Shown here: positions 29,584 to 37,227 of the stretch, piece by piece | How positions within the stretch are numbered: the stretch's first letter is position 1 | How the letters are laid out: each line of letters starts with the position of its first letter | Source of the DNA: Marinomonas algicola | GTDB lineage: Bacteria; Pseudomonadota; Gammaproteobacteria; Pseudomonadales; Marinomonadaceae | Length of the DNA stretch: 64,000 nucleotides | NCBI RefSeq assembly: GCF_014805825.1 | Contig: NZ_CP061941.1 | Location: 3,658,001 to 3,722,000 of the forward strand | Reading direction: 5' to 3' | Notes under the pieces: model-generated | Told to the model about the DNA's origin: nothing | What the model saw: the letters and a program-made list of their open reading frames with translations, nothing else | The model's database searches: none | Position numbers and translations under genes: made by a program

Positions 29584-31437
29584 CTATTTTTTCTCTTGGC
29601 GCGCCTGTGAGGCAAGACGGACAAATGCATTCACTTCACCATATCGACTGTAATCACCGACTCGTTGTACCACCTCAAAAAAGACGCCATGCATTTCTTC
29701 CGTATAGAAATGGAAGAATTCACCTTCATCGTTTTGGTCATACATGATGTTGTGCGACTGCAATTTTCTGATCACCTCTGAAGACAAACTAAAGCGCGCT
29801 TCAATGTCTCGATAATAGTTTTGTGGAATCGGCAATTGCTTTTCACTGTCAATATTTTTCGCCGCGGCAAAAATATTATCACAAGCAAACGCAATCTGGT
29901 GAACCCCAGAACCCTTCGACTTTTGTATAAAACGTTGAGCAGATGCACTGCGTGCATTGGTCATATTCAAAGGGATACGCACGCGCTTGTCTTTACTTAA
30001 TGCCGTCCGACTTACCACCAAACCATGGATATCGGGCAAGTCTTGGCTGGCGTCGATGTCAAAACCAAACAAAGATTTATAAAAGAAAGAAGCCGACAGG
30101 AAATCCGTGTTGGACACGGTTTGACCAATGTGATCAAAACGGGTCAGACCAACGCCAGTTTCCCCTTGAACACCTTGCACAGGGACAAAATCGACATCAA
30201 AAAATCGAGCTGAAGCGTCCGCTGAAACAAGGTAAACAAGGCTATCACCAATACCACGAAGTGCCGGAATATTTAACTCACCTGGGCCTGCTTGATTGTC
30301 AAAACGATCAACTTTGTATCGATCTGCCAACAGCAAAGTGGCTTTCACATCCTCAGACGCAAACGCCATAGCGCACACAGACACGCCGTGTTTTTGGAAG
30401 TATTCATGAGCCTGGCTTTTTGTTTCACGGTTCAATATCAAATTAATATTGCCCTGGCGCATCAAACTGACATTTTTAGAGCGATGTTTGTGCGTTTCAT
30501 GGAACCCTAATTGTGCCAACGTATTGATCAAGGTTTCGCCACCTTCACCTTCAATCGCGAACTCCAGAAACTCAACGTCATGGACTTGTGGCGCAACAAC
30601 CGGTGCGGCTTTTTCTTCACGCTTACTGACAGTTTGGTCATCAAGCCAAATCAATGACCGCATGCCATCAATGGCTTTTTCTAACGGAGAAGACGAACGG
30701 AACTCGTCGTTGAAAATCTCATGAGACAAATAGTCATCAAAGCCTTTTTCTTTCAAAACTTGTAAAAAATCGACGACTGGCATGTCACCTTGCCCGGGGA
30801 AACAGCGAAAGTGTCGACTGTATTGCAACACGTCCATTTGCAGACTGGGCGCATCGGCCACCTGTACTAACGCAATCTTATTCAAAGGAATGTCATCACG
30901 CAAAACATCTAAGGTGTTGCCTCGAGAAAACATGTGGAAGGTGTCTAAGATAATACCCAAATTAGGGTGGTCGACTCGTTTTACCAAGTCCCAAGCATCT
31001 TCGTAATCGGCAATATGGTAACCCCATGCCAATGCTTCGTAACCCAGCATGATGCCTTCTTTTTTCGCTATGTCCGCAAGAGCGAACAAATCGGCGGCGC
31101 ACACATCACGATCCGCAGACGAGTATGGTTGAACATTACTGCAAAACAACAACCGATTCGTACCCAACTCATGCGCCACATCAATCTTGTGTTGAAGCAT
31201 TTTGGCCTTTTGAGAACGCATAGGTTCAGGCATCCCTTCCATATCACGGAAGGGCTGTAAGGCTATAATCTCGAGTCCCAAGTCTTGCGCCATTCGACGC
31301 GCATCTCTTGGAGTACCATCAAACTGGGTTAAGTCGTTTTCAAAGATTTCTACTCCTTGAAAACCGGCTTTTGCCGCCGCTTCAAATTTTTCTCTTAGCG
31401 TACCAGATAGGGTAACGGTTGCGAGTGCTGTTTTCAT
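29584..31437 (-). CDS. quiC: Two-domain 3-dehydroshikimate dehydratase (sugar-isomerase TIM barrel + HPPD-like VOC domain)
   Basis: The product is about 617 aa. Residues 1-285 are a xylose-isomerase-like TIM barrel with the four metal ligands of bacterial dehydroshikimate dehydratase: Glu134 (GYEALAW), Asp165 (ILDTFHMF), Gln192 (LVQVADAP) and Glu240 (SHEIFND). Residues about 310-610 are a 4-hydroxyphenylpyruvate-dioxygenase-like VOC pair with His in FDHIGQTV, His in GVHQIAFACD and Glu in GVFFEVVQR. The enzyme turns 3-dehydroshikimate into protocatechuate in quinate/shikimate breakdown; the role of the second domain is not settled. ATG 31437 follows AAAGGCG; the upstream 32 codons look untranslated. 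It is divergent from the PcaQ-like regulator. Confidence 0.9.
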   Translation of the reverse strand: MKTALATVTLSGTLREKFEAAAKAGFQGVEIFENDLTQFDGTPRDARRMAQDLGLEIIALQPFRDMEGMPEPMRSQKAKMLQHKIDVAHELGTNRLLFCSNVQPYSSADRDVCAADLFALADIAKKEGIMLGYEALAWGYHIADYEDAWDLVKRVDHPNLGIILDTFHMFSRGNTLDVLRDDIPLNKIALVQVADAPSLQMDVLQYSRHFRCFPGQGDMPVVDFLQVLKEKGFDDYLSHEIFNDEFRSSSPLEKAIDGMRSLIWLDDQTVSKREEKAAPVVAPQVHDVEFLEFAIEGEGGETLINTLAQLGFHETHKHRSKNVSLMRQGNINLILNRETKSQAHEYFQKHGVSVCAMAFASEDVKATLLLADRYKVDRFDNQAGPGELNIPALRGIGDSLVYLVSADASARFFDVDFVPVQGVQGETGVGLTRFDHIGQTVSNTDFLSASFFYKSLFGFDIDASQDLPDIHGLVVSRTALSKDKRVRIPLNMTNARSASAQRFIQKSKGSGVHQIAFACDNIFAAAKNIDSEKQLPIPQNYYRDIEARFSLSSEVIRKLQSHNIMYDQNDEGEFFHFYTEEMHGVFFEVVQRVGDYSRYGEVNAFVRLASQARQEKK

Positions 31438-31768
31438 TTTTACGCCTTTGATGTCTGCATTCCATAACGAAAATGATATACGAGGAACAAACCTGCTTTT
31501 TGCTCCTATATTTACTATTATTGATGCTAGCACAAGATTTTTGCCTTAAGAGCCACTTCAAGAATGAAATAACGCACTAAAAATATATCGAAAAAGGAAT
31601 GCATAACCTCTTTTAAAAAGTACGTCATAGGAGTGTAATATAGGAAAATAATTCCCTTATTAGCGTTTGTAACAAACCTGATTCCTTAGTGTTTCTTACT
31701 TAGTGGCTGATTACCTAATAGACAATTAGCAGCAACTGAAACCATGCGTGCACGATGGGAGACTTCTT
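31438..31768. promoter_or_regulatory. Divergent promoter region, dehydratase / LysR
   Basis: 330 bp of AT-rich DNA between two divergent starts, the usual site of LysR action. I looked for the PcaQ-type ATAACC-N4-GGTTAA site and found only a half-match (ATAACCTCTTTTAA, near 31603). No gene. Confidence 0.4.
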
Positions 31769-32731
31769 ATGTTAGAAAACCGTATTAAATATCGCCACCT
31801 TCAATGCTTTTTAGAAGTTACTCGCCAAGGTAGTGTTGTACGTGCCGCCGATGTACTAGCACTAACTCAGCCAGCCGTATCCAAAAAGCTTAAAGAATTA
31901 GAAGACATTCTGGGCGTACGATTATTAGAGCGCAGCAAGAAAGGCGTGGAACTCACCCCTTTTGGCAATGTGTTTTTAGAGCACGCCAGTACCAGTGTGG
32001 CCGCGTTGCGAGAAGGCACCGAGCGTGTTGCTCAAGCACAGCAAAAAGGCTTCAGTCGAATCAGCATTGGGGTATTACCCACCGTCGCGACCAGTATTTT
32101 GCCAGAATCCGTGAAACGTTTTCGCATGGGGGGGGTCGATGTTCGGCTGCATTTGGTCTCTGGTCCTAACGCATTACTAATGAGTCAATTGCGTGTAGGT
32201 GAACTCGACTTGGTGGTTGGTCGATTAGGCGTTCCCGAAGCCATGTCAGGACTATCTTTTCAGCACCTATATTCGGAGCAAGTGGCGTTCACCGTTCGAC
32301 CCAATCACCCTTTATTGGCGAAGGCGAATTTTCAGATCAGTGACATTGCGGATTACACGGTTCTTTATCCACCCAAAGGCTCCATTACTGCACCATACGT
32401 GGACCGCTTTTTATTGTCCCAAGGGGTGGGAACCTTGACCGACCGAATCGACACCGTATCCGATTCATTTGGCAAGGAGTTCATACGTAACAACGATGCC
32501 GTCTGGATCATTTCTCGTGGTGTTGTCGCACGAGAAATCGCCGATGGTGAATTAGATGAGCTGCCAATTGATACCAAAGAAACTCTAGGTGCCGTTGGAC
32601 TCACCACTCGGGCCGACTCCATACCCTCGATGGCATTAAAGCTCTTTATTAATGCGATTAGGGATACGGCACAGACTTTGGACAGTTATTATAAACCTGT
32701 GGATCATCATAAAGATGACCCTGTTATTTGA
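31769..32731 (+). CDS. LysR-family regulator, PcaQ-like
   Basis: The product is about 320 aa. The N-terminal winged helix (MLENRIKYRHLQCFLEVTRQ, GSVVRAADVLALTQPAVSKKLKELE) closely follows the PcaQ pattern. The effector domain has GVLPTVATSILPESVKRF and FGKEFIRNNDAVWIISRGVV. PcaQ regulators activate protocatechuate genes in response to pathway acids. ATG 31769 has GGGAG seven bases upstream; the longer GTG-started frame does not. It is divergent from the dehydroshikimate dehydratase and 36 bp before the AEC transporter, which it likely controls too. Confidence 0.87.
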   Translation: MLENRIKYRHLQCFLEVTRQGSVVRAADVLALTQPAVSKKLKELEDILGVRLLERSKKGVELTPFGNVFLEHASTSVAALREGTERVAQAQQKGFSRISIGVLPTVATSILPESVKRFRMGGVDVRLHLVSGPNALLMSQLRVGELDLVVGRLGVPEAMSGLSFQHLYSEQVAFTVRPNHPLLAKANFQISDIADYTVLYPPKGSITAPYVDRFLLSQGVGTLTDRIDTVSDSFGKEFIRNNDAVWIISRGVVAREIADGELDELPIDTKETLGAVGLTTRADSIPSMALKLFINAIRDTAQTLDSYYKPVDHHKDDPVI

Positions 32732-32767
32732 GCATTCAGTAAATAACAACCGTGATAGGACGCTCAC

Positions 32768-33709
32768 ATGTTGACCATTGTTGCCACCACCACCCCCATA
32801 TTCATTATGATCTTATTGGGTTATTTTGCCGTTCGGATCAACCTAGTTCCTGGTGAAACGATTGCAGGCATGGCAAAAATCGTCATGTATTTTACGCTTC
32901 CCGCCTTGATATTCAGCACTTTGGCGAGAATGGAATTCGATCAAGTCATCATTCCGAGTTACATCGCTACCTACGCCACTGGCTCACTATTAGCGCTGTT
33001 TATAGGCATGTTCATTAGCTCAAAAATCATGAAGCGCCCTTTAATCGAAAGTACATTAAAAGGCGCAGGGATGGCCTGTTCCAACTCGGCCTTCTTTGCT
33101 TACCCTGTTATGTTACTCGCCTTTAGTGACCCACCAACGGCCGCTTTTGCCATGGCGCTGATCGTAGAAAACCTATTCGTTTTACCGATTATCTTTATTA
33201 TTCTGGAAATCAGTTCATCCAGCGGGCAGGGCTTAAACCCTCTCAGCATGCTCTATACGGTTGTGAAAAGACTGGTTAAGAATCCGTTGATCTTGGCCGT
33301 CACAGGAGGCGTATTAGCATCGACATTTCATTTAAAACTGCCAGATGTAATCGACCGTGTATTAGTGATGCTGTCCGGCGCATCCGCTACGCTTGCACTG
33401 ATTGTACTTGGAGGGTCTCTCGTAGGAACCAGCCTGACCGGCAATATCAAAGACATTTGTTTTGTCACTACAGGTAAGCTAGTACTGCATCCATTGATGA
33501 TTGCTGTCGTGGCGTTCTTTATGCCTGAAATGGACCGCAACCTTTTGCTCGGAGGCATCTTGATTGCGGCCGTACCTATGATGAGCATCTACCCTATTAT
33601 TGGCAGCCAATATGGATTCCGCTCGCTTTGTGCAAGTATTTTATTGGTCACCACATTAGTGTCATTCGTTACACTCGCTGTTATTTTGTCTTTGATGGGA
33701 TTAAGTTAG
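32768..33709 (+). CDS. AEC family transporter (auxin-efflux-carrier type permease)
   Basis: The product is 313 aa with ten hydrophobic helices in the two-lobed arrangement of AEC carriers. Visible features: PIFIMILLGYFAVRINLVPG at the start, GAGMACSNSAFFAYPVMLLAF near residue 100 (the crossover loop), and a C-terminal GGILIAAVPMMSIYPIIGSQYG. Bacterial members carry organic acids such as malate or malonate. It follows the LysR gene by 36 bp and is likely co-transcribed, so an aromatic-pathway acid is a plausible substrate (inference). Confidence 0.87.
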   Translation: MLTIVATTTPIFIMILLGYFAVRINLVPGETIAGMAKIVMYFTLPALIFSTLARMEFDQVIIPSYIATYATGSLLALFIGMFISSKIMKRPLIESTLKGAGMACSNSAFFAYPVMLLAFSDPPTAAFAMALIVENLFVLPIIFIILEISSSSGQGLNPLSMLYTVVKRLVKNPLILAVTGGVLASTFHLKLPDVIDRVLVMLSGASATLALIVLGGSLVGTSLTGNIKDICFVTTGKLVLHPLMIAVVAFFMPEMDRNLLLGGILIAAVPMMSIYPIIGSQYGFRSLCASILLVTTLVSFVTLAVILSLMGLS

Positions 33710-33732
33710 CCCCTCAACAATCACCGTCAAGA

Positions 33733-34039
33733 TTACGCTTTCAGTTTATGCACTAAGCCTTGAATGCCTAACACATACCCTTGTACGCCCATACCAACCA
33801 CAATGCCCACTGCAGAAGAACCCATGGCGAGCATCTCTAAGCCTCGCATCATGAACGCCTGCCCACGAAACGGGCAACGATGTAAGGCCAACGCCTGATA
33901 GCAGATATAGCGCTCTATACCGAATAGGTAATGCGTTTAGTTTCAGCGTTTCGCCTGGTGGCCGTTTTCCAGTCACAATATCGGAACGAAGCGATTTGTC
34001 AACAGATTGTCCAACCAACTTACCATCATCTGGGTTCAT
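33733..34039 (-). pseudogene. Chimeric remnant: GntR regulator N-terminus joined to type II dehydroquinase C-terminus
   Basis: Read on the minus strand from 34039, the sequence gives VDKSLRSDIVTGKRPPGE and TLKLNALPIRY, the first helices of a GntR/FCD DNA-binding domain. The frame then wanders. From about 33830 a shifted frame gives SSAVGIVVGMGVQGYVLGIQ and GLVHKLKA-stop (33733-33735), the GVIaGxGxxGY ending of type II 3-dehydroquinate dehydratase. The middles of both genes are gone, so an internal deletion fused two broken genes. Both would fit the flanking quinate/shikimate genes. Confidence 0.6.
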
Positions 34040-34147
34040 CGAAGAAAAATCTCGGAGTCATGGCGTTTTTATAGTAATACCCAAACTAAAAGACGCCATT
34101 AGGCCTTTTCTCACTTATTCTATGGTTTATTCGCCTTCCTACAATCC

Positions 34148-35017
34148 CTAGATCAATGAACTAACGACATCGTATTTTTCACAAAACTGATCCCAAACTG
34201 GCTGTACATCCGTGACGTTCTGACCAGTAAAAATTTCAAAAGCATCAATACCTTGATAAAAAAACAAATCAAAACCGGATACAATGTGCAGGCCCTTGTT
34301 TTTAGCCTCTATTAAAAATTCAGTATCCATTGGAGTATAAACCGCATCAAAGGCCCATTTTTGCCTTTGAATGAGCTTTGCAGCCAAAGGCATACCTGGG
34401 CTTTTCAAGTGACCAACTGGTGTGCAATTAACCAAACCATCCGCTTCTTCTGCGGCGGCCGCTATGTCTTCTTTCGCAACAACGCGTGCTTTATAACCCG
34501 CTTTATTAATAGCATCAACTAAAGATTGTGCGATGTGTTCGCTTAAATCGGTGACCAACACTTCTGTCGCCCCCACTTCAAACAAAGCAAAACCAATCGC
34601 GCGCCCTACTCCACCAGCGCCAATTATCAATACTTTACCTGCTGGCACATTTCCAGCGCGGGCATGTCCCATTCGGCTTTTATAGCCACGAATAAAGCCG
34701 GTGTAATCTGTATTAAAAGCACACACTTTTCCGTCTTTTAGTAATAAGGTATTACTCGCGCCAACCTTTTTAACCGCGTCGTTTACTTCATCCGCACTAT
34801 CGATAGCCATTTGCTTATAAGGGAAGGTTACATTAACGCCAACGAAACCCAAGGCGCGAATTTCAGCAAGCTTGGCCTTAAAAGACTCGGCCGTATCGTC
34901 TTCTGGCACTTGCAACTGATAATCCACCGATAACTGATTTAACTCTCCTAACATGGCATGTAAAGAAGGAGAGCGGGAAGACGCAATAGCCTGACCAATA
35001 AGACCTAGATTTAACAT
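34148..35017 (-). CDS. Shikimate/quinate dehydrogenase (AroE family)
   Basis: The product is 289 aa, a full-length AroE-type NAD(P)-dependent dehydrogenase. Substrate-binding serines sit in SSRSPSLH (14-20), the catalytic Lys68 in VNVTFPYKQ, Asn89 in GASNT and the catalytic Asp104 in AFNTDYTG. The nucleotide motif is GAGGVGRA near residue 128-135, followed by VTDLSEH, where Asp suggests NAD preference over NADP. GGAGG eight bases before ATG 35017 fixes the start; the open frame upstream to 35155 is not used. Given its neighbours it probably oxidises quinate or shikimate in catabolism rather than serving biosynthesis, but this is inference. Confidence 0.88.
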   Translation of the reverse strand: MLNLGLIGQAIASSRSPSLHAMLGELNQLSVDYQLQVPEDDTAESFKAKLAEIRALGFVGVNVTFPYKQMAIDSADEVNDAVKKVGASNTLLLKDGKVCAFNTDYTGFIRGYKSRMGHARAGNVPAGKVLIIGAGGVGRAIGFALFEVGATEVLVTDLSEHIAQSLVDAINKAGYKARVVAKEDIAAAAEEADGLVNCTPVGHLKSPGMPLAAKLIQRQKWAFDAVYTPMDTEFLIEAKNKGLHIVSGFDLFFYQGIDAFEIFTGQNVTDVQPVWDQFCEKYDVVSSLI

Positions 35018-35410
35018 TGTAATTGCCTCCAATGTATTCCAAAAAAGAATGTCATAACAAAAATAATTGAGTGATAAAGAAAAAAACGCGGCCTTTATCA
35101 GGAATAGAGAAAGCGTATACCAAAACGCGTGTTTTGTAGTATGACAATTTGACATGTATTTTGACTGGAAAAATCATATCAGTATGACAACTCGATAAAG
35201 CCCAGCGCTAAATGGCATCGCTCATGGCGAACAAGTGTAAACCTTGAACATCGACACCCTGTTGGAACCGTGCCTGTCTTTACTTTTTCTAAATGTCCAG
35301 AGTAATTGAAATTGTGCACAGGGCTCTGTGGTTGGTTTTTTTAGGTTCCAAGAAAGGGTTTCTGATTCTAAAGAAGCCTGTAGGGGGGAGTCCCGACCTA
35401 ACATTTCATG
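35018..35410. other. Spacer upstream of the urea operon, left part
   Basis: About 390 bp without a gene I can support. A plus-strand frame at 35293-35556 runs through the hairpins below and has no ribosome site. Confidence 0.4.
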
Positions 35411-35417
35411 CTCTAAC

Positions 35418-35527
35418 ATCAGGTTATTCTTCATCAAAAGAACCTGATAAGAGACACAAAGCCTTTGTTTCGTCGGCGCTGACGACGACAGTGACGCAAG
35501 CCGAAAAGGCGAAGGCTTTTTACTTTA
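35418..35527 (+). ncRNA. Two consecutive hairpins, terminator-like, in the urtA upstream region
   Basis: The first hairpin pairs ATCAGGTT (35418-35425) with AACCTGAT (35441-35448). The second pairs AAAGCCTT (35458-35465) with AAGGCTTT (35512-35519) followed by TTTACTTT, and encloses an inner stem CGTCG/CGACG (35471-35475 with 35483-35487). A second copy of AAGGC at 35506-35510 could compete for the same GCCTT, giving mutually exclusive folds. It could be an attenuator leader or the end of a small RNA. It does not match any riboswitch class I know. Confidence 0.4.
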
Positions 35528-35579
35528 TATACGGCTTAATAGAGTTGTCGGGGTGAATTCCGATCTCTTTTAACGCCCC

Positions 35580-35599
35580 TATACGTCAAATGACGTATA
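35580..35599. promoter_or_regulatory. 20-bp perfect palindrome upstream of urtA
   Basis: TATACGTCAAATGACGTATA is a perfect inverted repeat 155 bp before the urtA start. Size and symmetry suit a dimeric regulator. No identity assigned. Confidence 0.45.
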
Positions 35600-35753
35600 C
35601 CTCTGCGTCAATCAGCGAATACCTTAATACTTCATTTTTCTCAATACTGAACGGGCTTACTTATATAGAGGCGCCGCTGTTTGATTGAGTTCATTCATGA
35701 TGAGTCAGTGCCGCTTATTCAGTCCATTTTTCTTAATTAAAAGGTACAACACG

Positions 35754-37037
35754 ATGAAAATGAAAACGCTTGTTGCTTCAATTGCTTTAGCGGGTGCGAC
35801 TTTGGTTACCTTTAATGTTAACGCAGCCGATACCATTAAGGTGGGTGTCCTGCATTCTCTTTCTGGCACCATGGCGATCAGTGAGACCACACTGAAAGAC
35901 ACCGTATTAATGATGGTGGCCGAGCAAAATAAACAAGGTGGTTTGCTTGGCAAGGATTTAGAAGCGGTTGTGGTTGACCCGGCATCAAACTGGCCTTTAT
36001 TTGCGGAGAAAGGGCGTGAACTTCTGACACAAGATAAAGTGGACGTCATTTTTGGTAGCTGGACGTCGGTTTCTCGTAAATCCGTTTTACCTGTACTAGA
36101 AGAGCTAAACGGGTTGATGTTTTACCCAGTACAGTATGAAGGCGAAGAGTCTTCGAAAAACGTGTTCTACACAGGTGCGGCGCCAAACCAACAGGCGATC
36201 CCTGCGGTAAATTATCTAAAAGACGATCTTGAAGTAGAGCGTTGGGTGCTAGCGGGAACCGATTACGTTTACCCACGTACCACCAATAAAATTCTAGAAG
36301 CCTATTTGAAAGCCAATGGTGTCGCAGACGAAGACATCATGATCAACTACACACCTTTCGGTCATTCTGATTGGCAGTCCATTGTCTCGGACATCAAAAA
36401 ATTCGGCAGCGAAGGTAAGAAAACCGCGGTGGTTTCCACTATAAACGGCGACGCTAACGTGCCTTTCTATAAAGAGTTAGGTAACCAAGGCATTTCTGCA
36501 GAAGACATTCCAGTAGTCGCTTTCTCTGTCGGTGAAGAAGAGTTATCCGGATTGGATACCGGTCCACTTGTGGGTCATTTAGCCGCTTGGAACTACTTCC
36601 AAAGCGTTGAAAGTGATGCGAACTCAGAGTTTATTACCCAATGGAAAGCCTTCACTAAAAACCCAGACCGCGTCACAAATGACCCAATGGAAGCGACCTA
36701 TATCGGTTTCAAAATGTGGGTGAATGCGGTTAAACAAGCAGGCACAACGGATGTCGATGCGGTTGAGCAAGCGATGATAGGTCAAGAAACAAGCAACCTA
36801 ACAGGCGGCATGGCCGTAATGAACAAAAACCACCATTTAAGCAAACCTGTATTGATCGGTGAAATCCAAGACGACGGTCAATTTGAAGTGGTTTGGGAAA
36901 CCGATGGCGTGGTTCCAGGTGATGCTTGGTCAGACTTTTTACCAGGTTCAATGGACTTAATCTCGGATTGGACGGCACCGATCAAATGCGGTAACTACAA
37001 TACCAAAACAAAAGCCTGTTCTGGTCAGAACTACTAA
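35754..37037 (+). CDS. urtA: Urea ABC transporter substrate-binding protein UrtA
   Basis: The product is about 427 aa. It has a signal peptide (MKMKTLVASIALAGATLVTFNVNAA) and then the UrtA sequence: DTIKVGVLHSLSGTMAISET, GLMFYPVQYEGEESSKNVFYTGAAPNQQAIPAV (the urea-binding region), DYVYPRTTN, and a C-terminal KCGNYNTKTKACSG cysteine pair typical of UrtA. It is the periplasmic urea receptor. ATG 35754 is preferred (AAGG upstream, signal peptide begins here). It is followed by a terminator-like hairpin before urtB, so it is probably expressed above the rest. The downstream urease operon confirms the role. Confidence 0.95.
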   Translation: MKMKTLVASIALAGATLVTFNVNAADTIKVGVLHSLSGTMAISETTLKDTVLMMVAEQNKQGGLLGKDLEAVVVDPASNWPLFAEKGRELLTQDKVDVIFGSWTSVSRKSVLPVLEELNGLMFYPVQYEGEESSKNVFYTGAAPNQQAIPAVNYLKDDLEVERWVLAGTDYVYPRTTNKILEAYLKANGVADEDIMINYTPFGHSDWQSIVSDIKKFGSEGKKTAVVSTINGDANVPFYKELGNQGISAEDIPVVAFSVGEEELSGLDTGPLVGHLAAWNYFQSVESDANSEFITQWKAFTKNPDRVTNDPMEATYIGFKMWVNAVKQAGTTDVDAVEQAMIGQETSNLTGGMAVMNKNHHLSKPVLIGEIQDDGQFEVVWETDGVVPGDAWSDFLPGSMDLISDWTAPIKCGNYNTKTKACSGQNY

Positions 37038-37110
37038 GGCCTGAACGACTCAGGTAGATCTTTCCAAAATCTGAACGATTAGGAAACCCTCCTATCCTCC
37101 CAGATAGTTA

Positions 37111-37140
37111 CGGCGGCTCGATTGATGAGCCGCGTTTTTT
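37111..37140 (+). terminator. Terminator-like hairpin between urtA and urtB
   Basis: GCGGCTC (37113-37119) pairs with GAGCCGC (37127-37133), followed by G and six T. As urtBCDE have no other obvious promoter, partial read-through is likely, giving more UrtA than the membrane parts. Confidence 0.8.
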
Positions 37141-37227
37141 CTCCTTTGTTTTACCAGTTTTAGCCTATGTATTGTTTAACTTATGTTCGATTCCACAACG
37201 ATACAAAGCGTTAAGAGGAGTATTTTC

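Noticed and set aside
31438..31768. PcaQ operator ATAACC-N4-GGTTAA in the dehydratase promoter
   Set aside because: Only a half-site (ATAACCTCTTTTAA) is present; the second half lacks the GG, so it is not claimed.
35340..35530. Guanidine (ykkC-type) riboswitch upstream of urtA
   Set aside because: The conserved ykkC motifs (ACGGGA-type core and CUAGGGUUCCG-like element) are absent and the hairpins do not fit classes I to III.
35293..35556. 87-codon open frame upstream of urtA
   Set aside because: It spans the paired hairpins and has no start signals; the structure suggests non-coding DNA or RNA.
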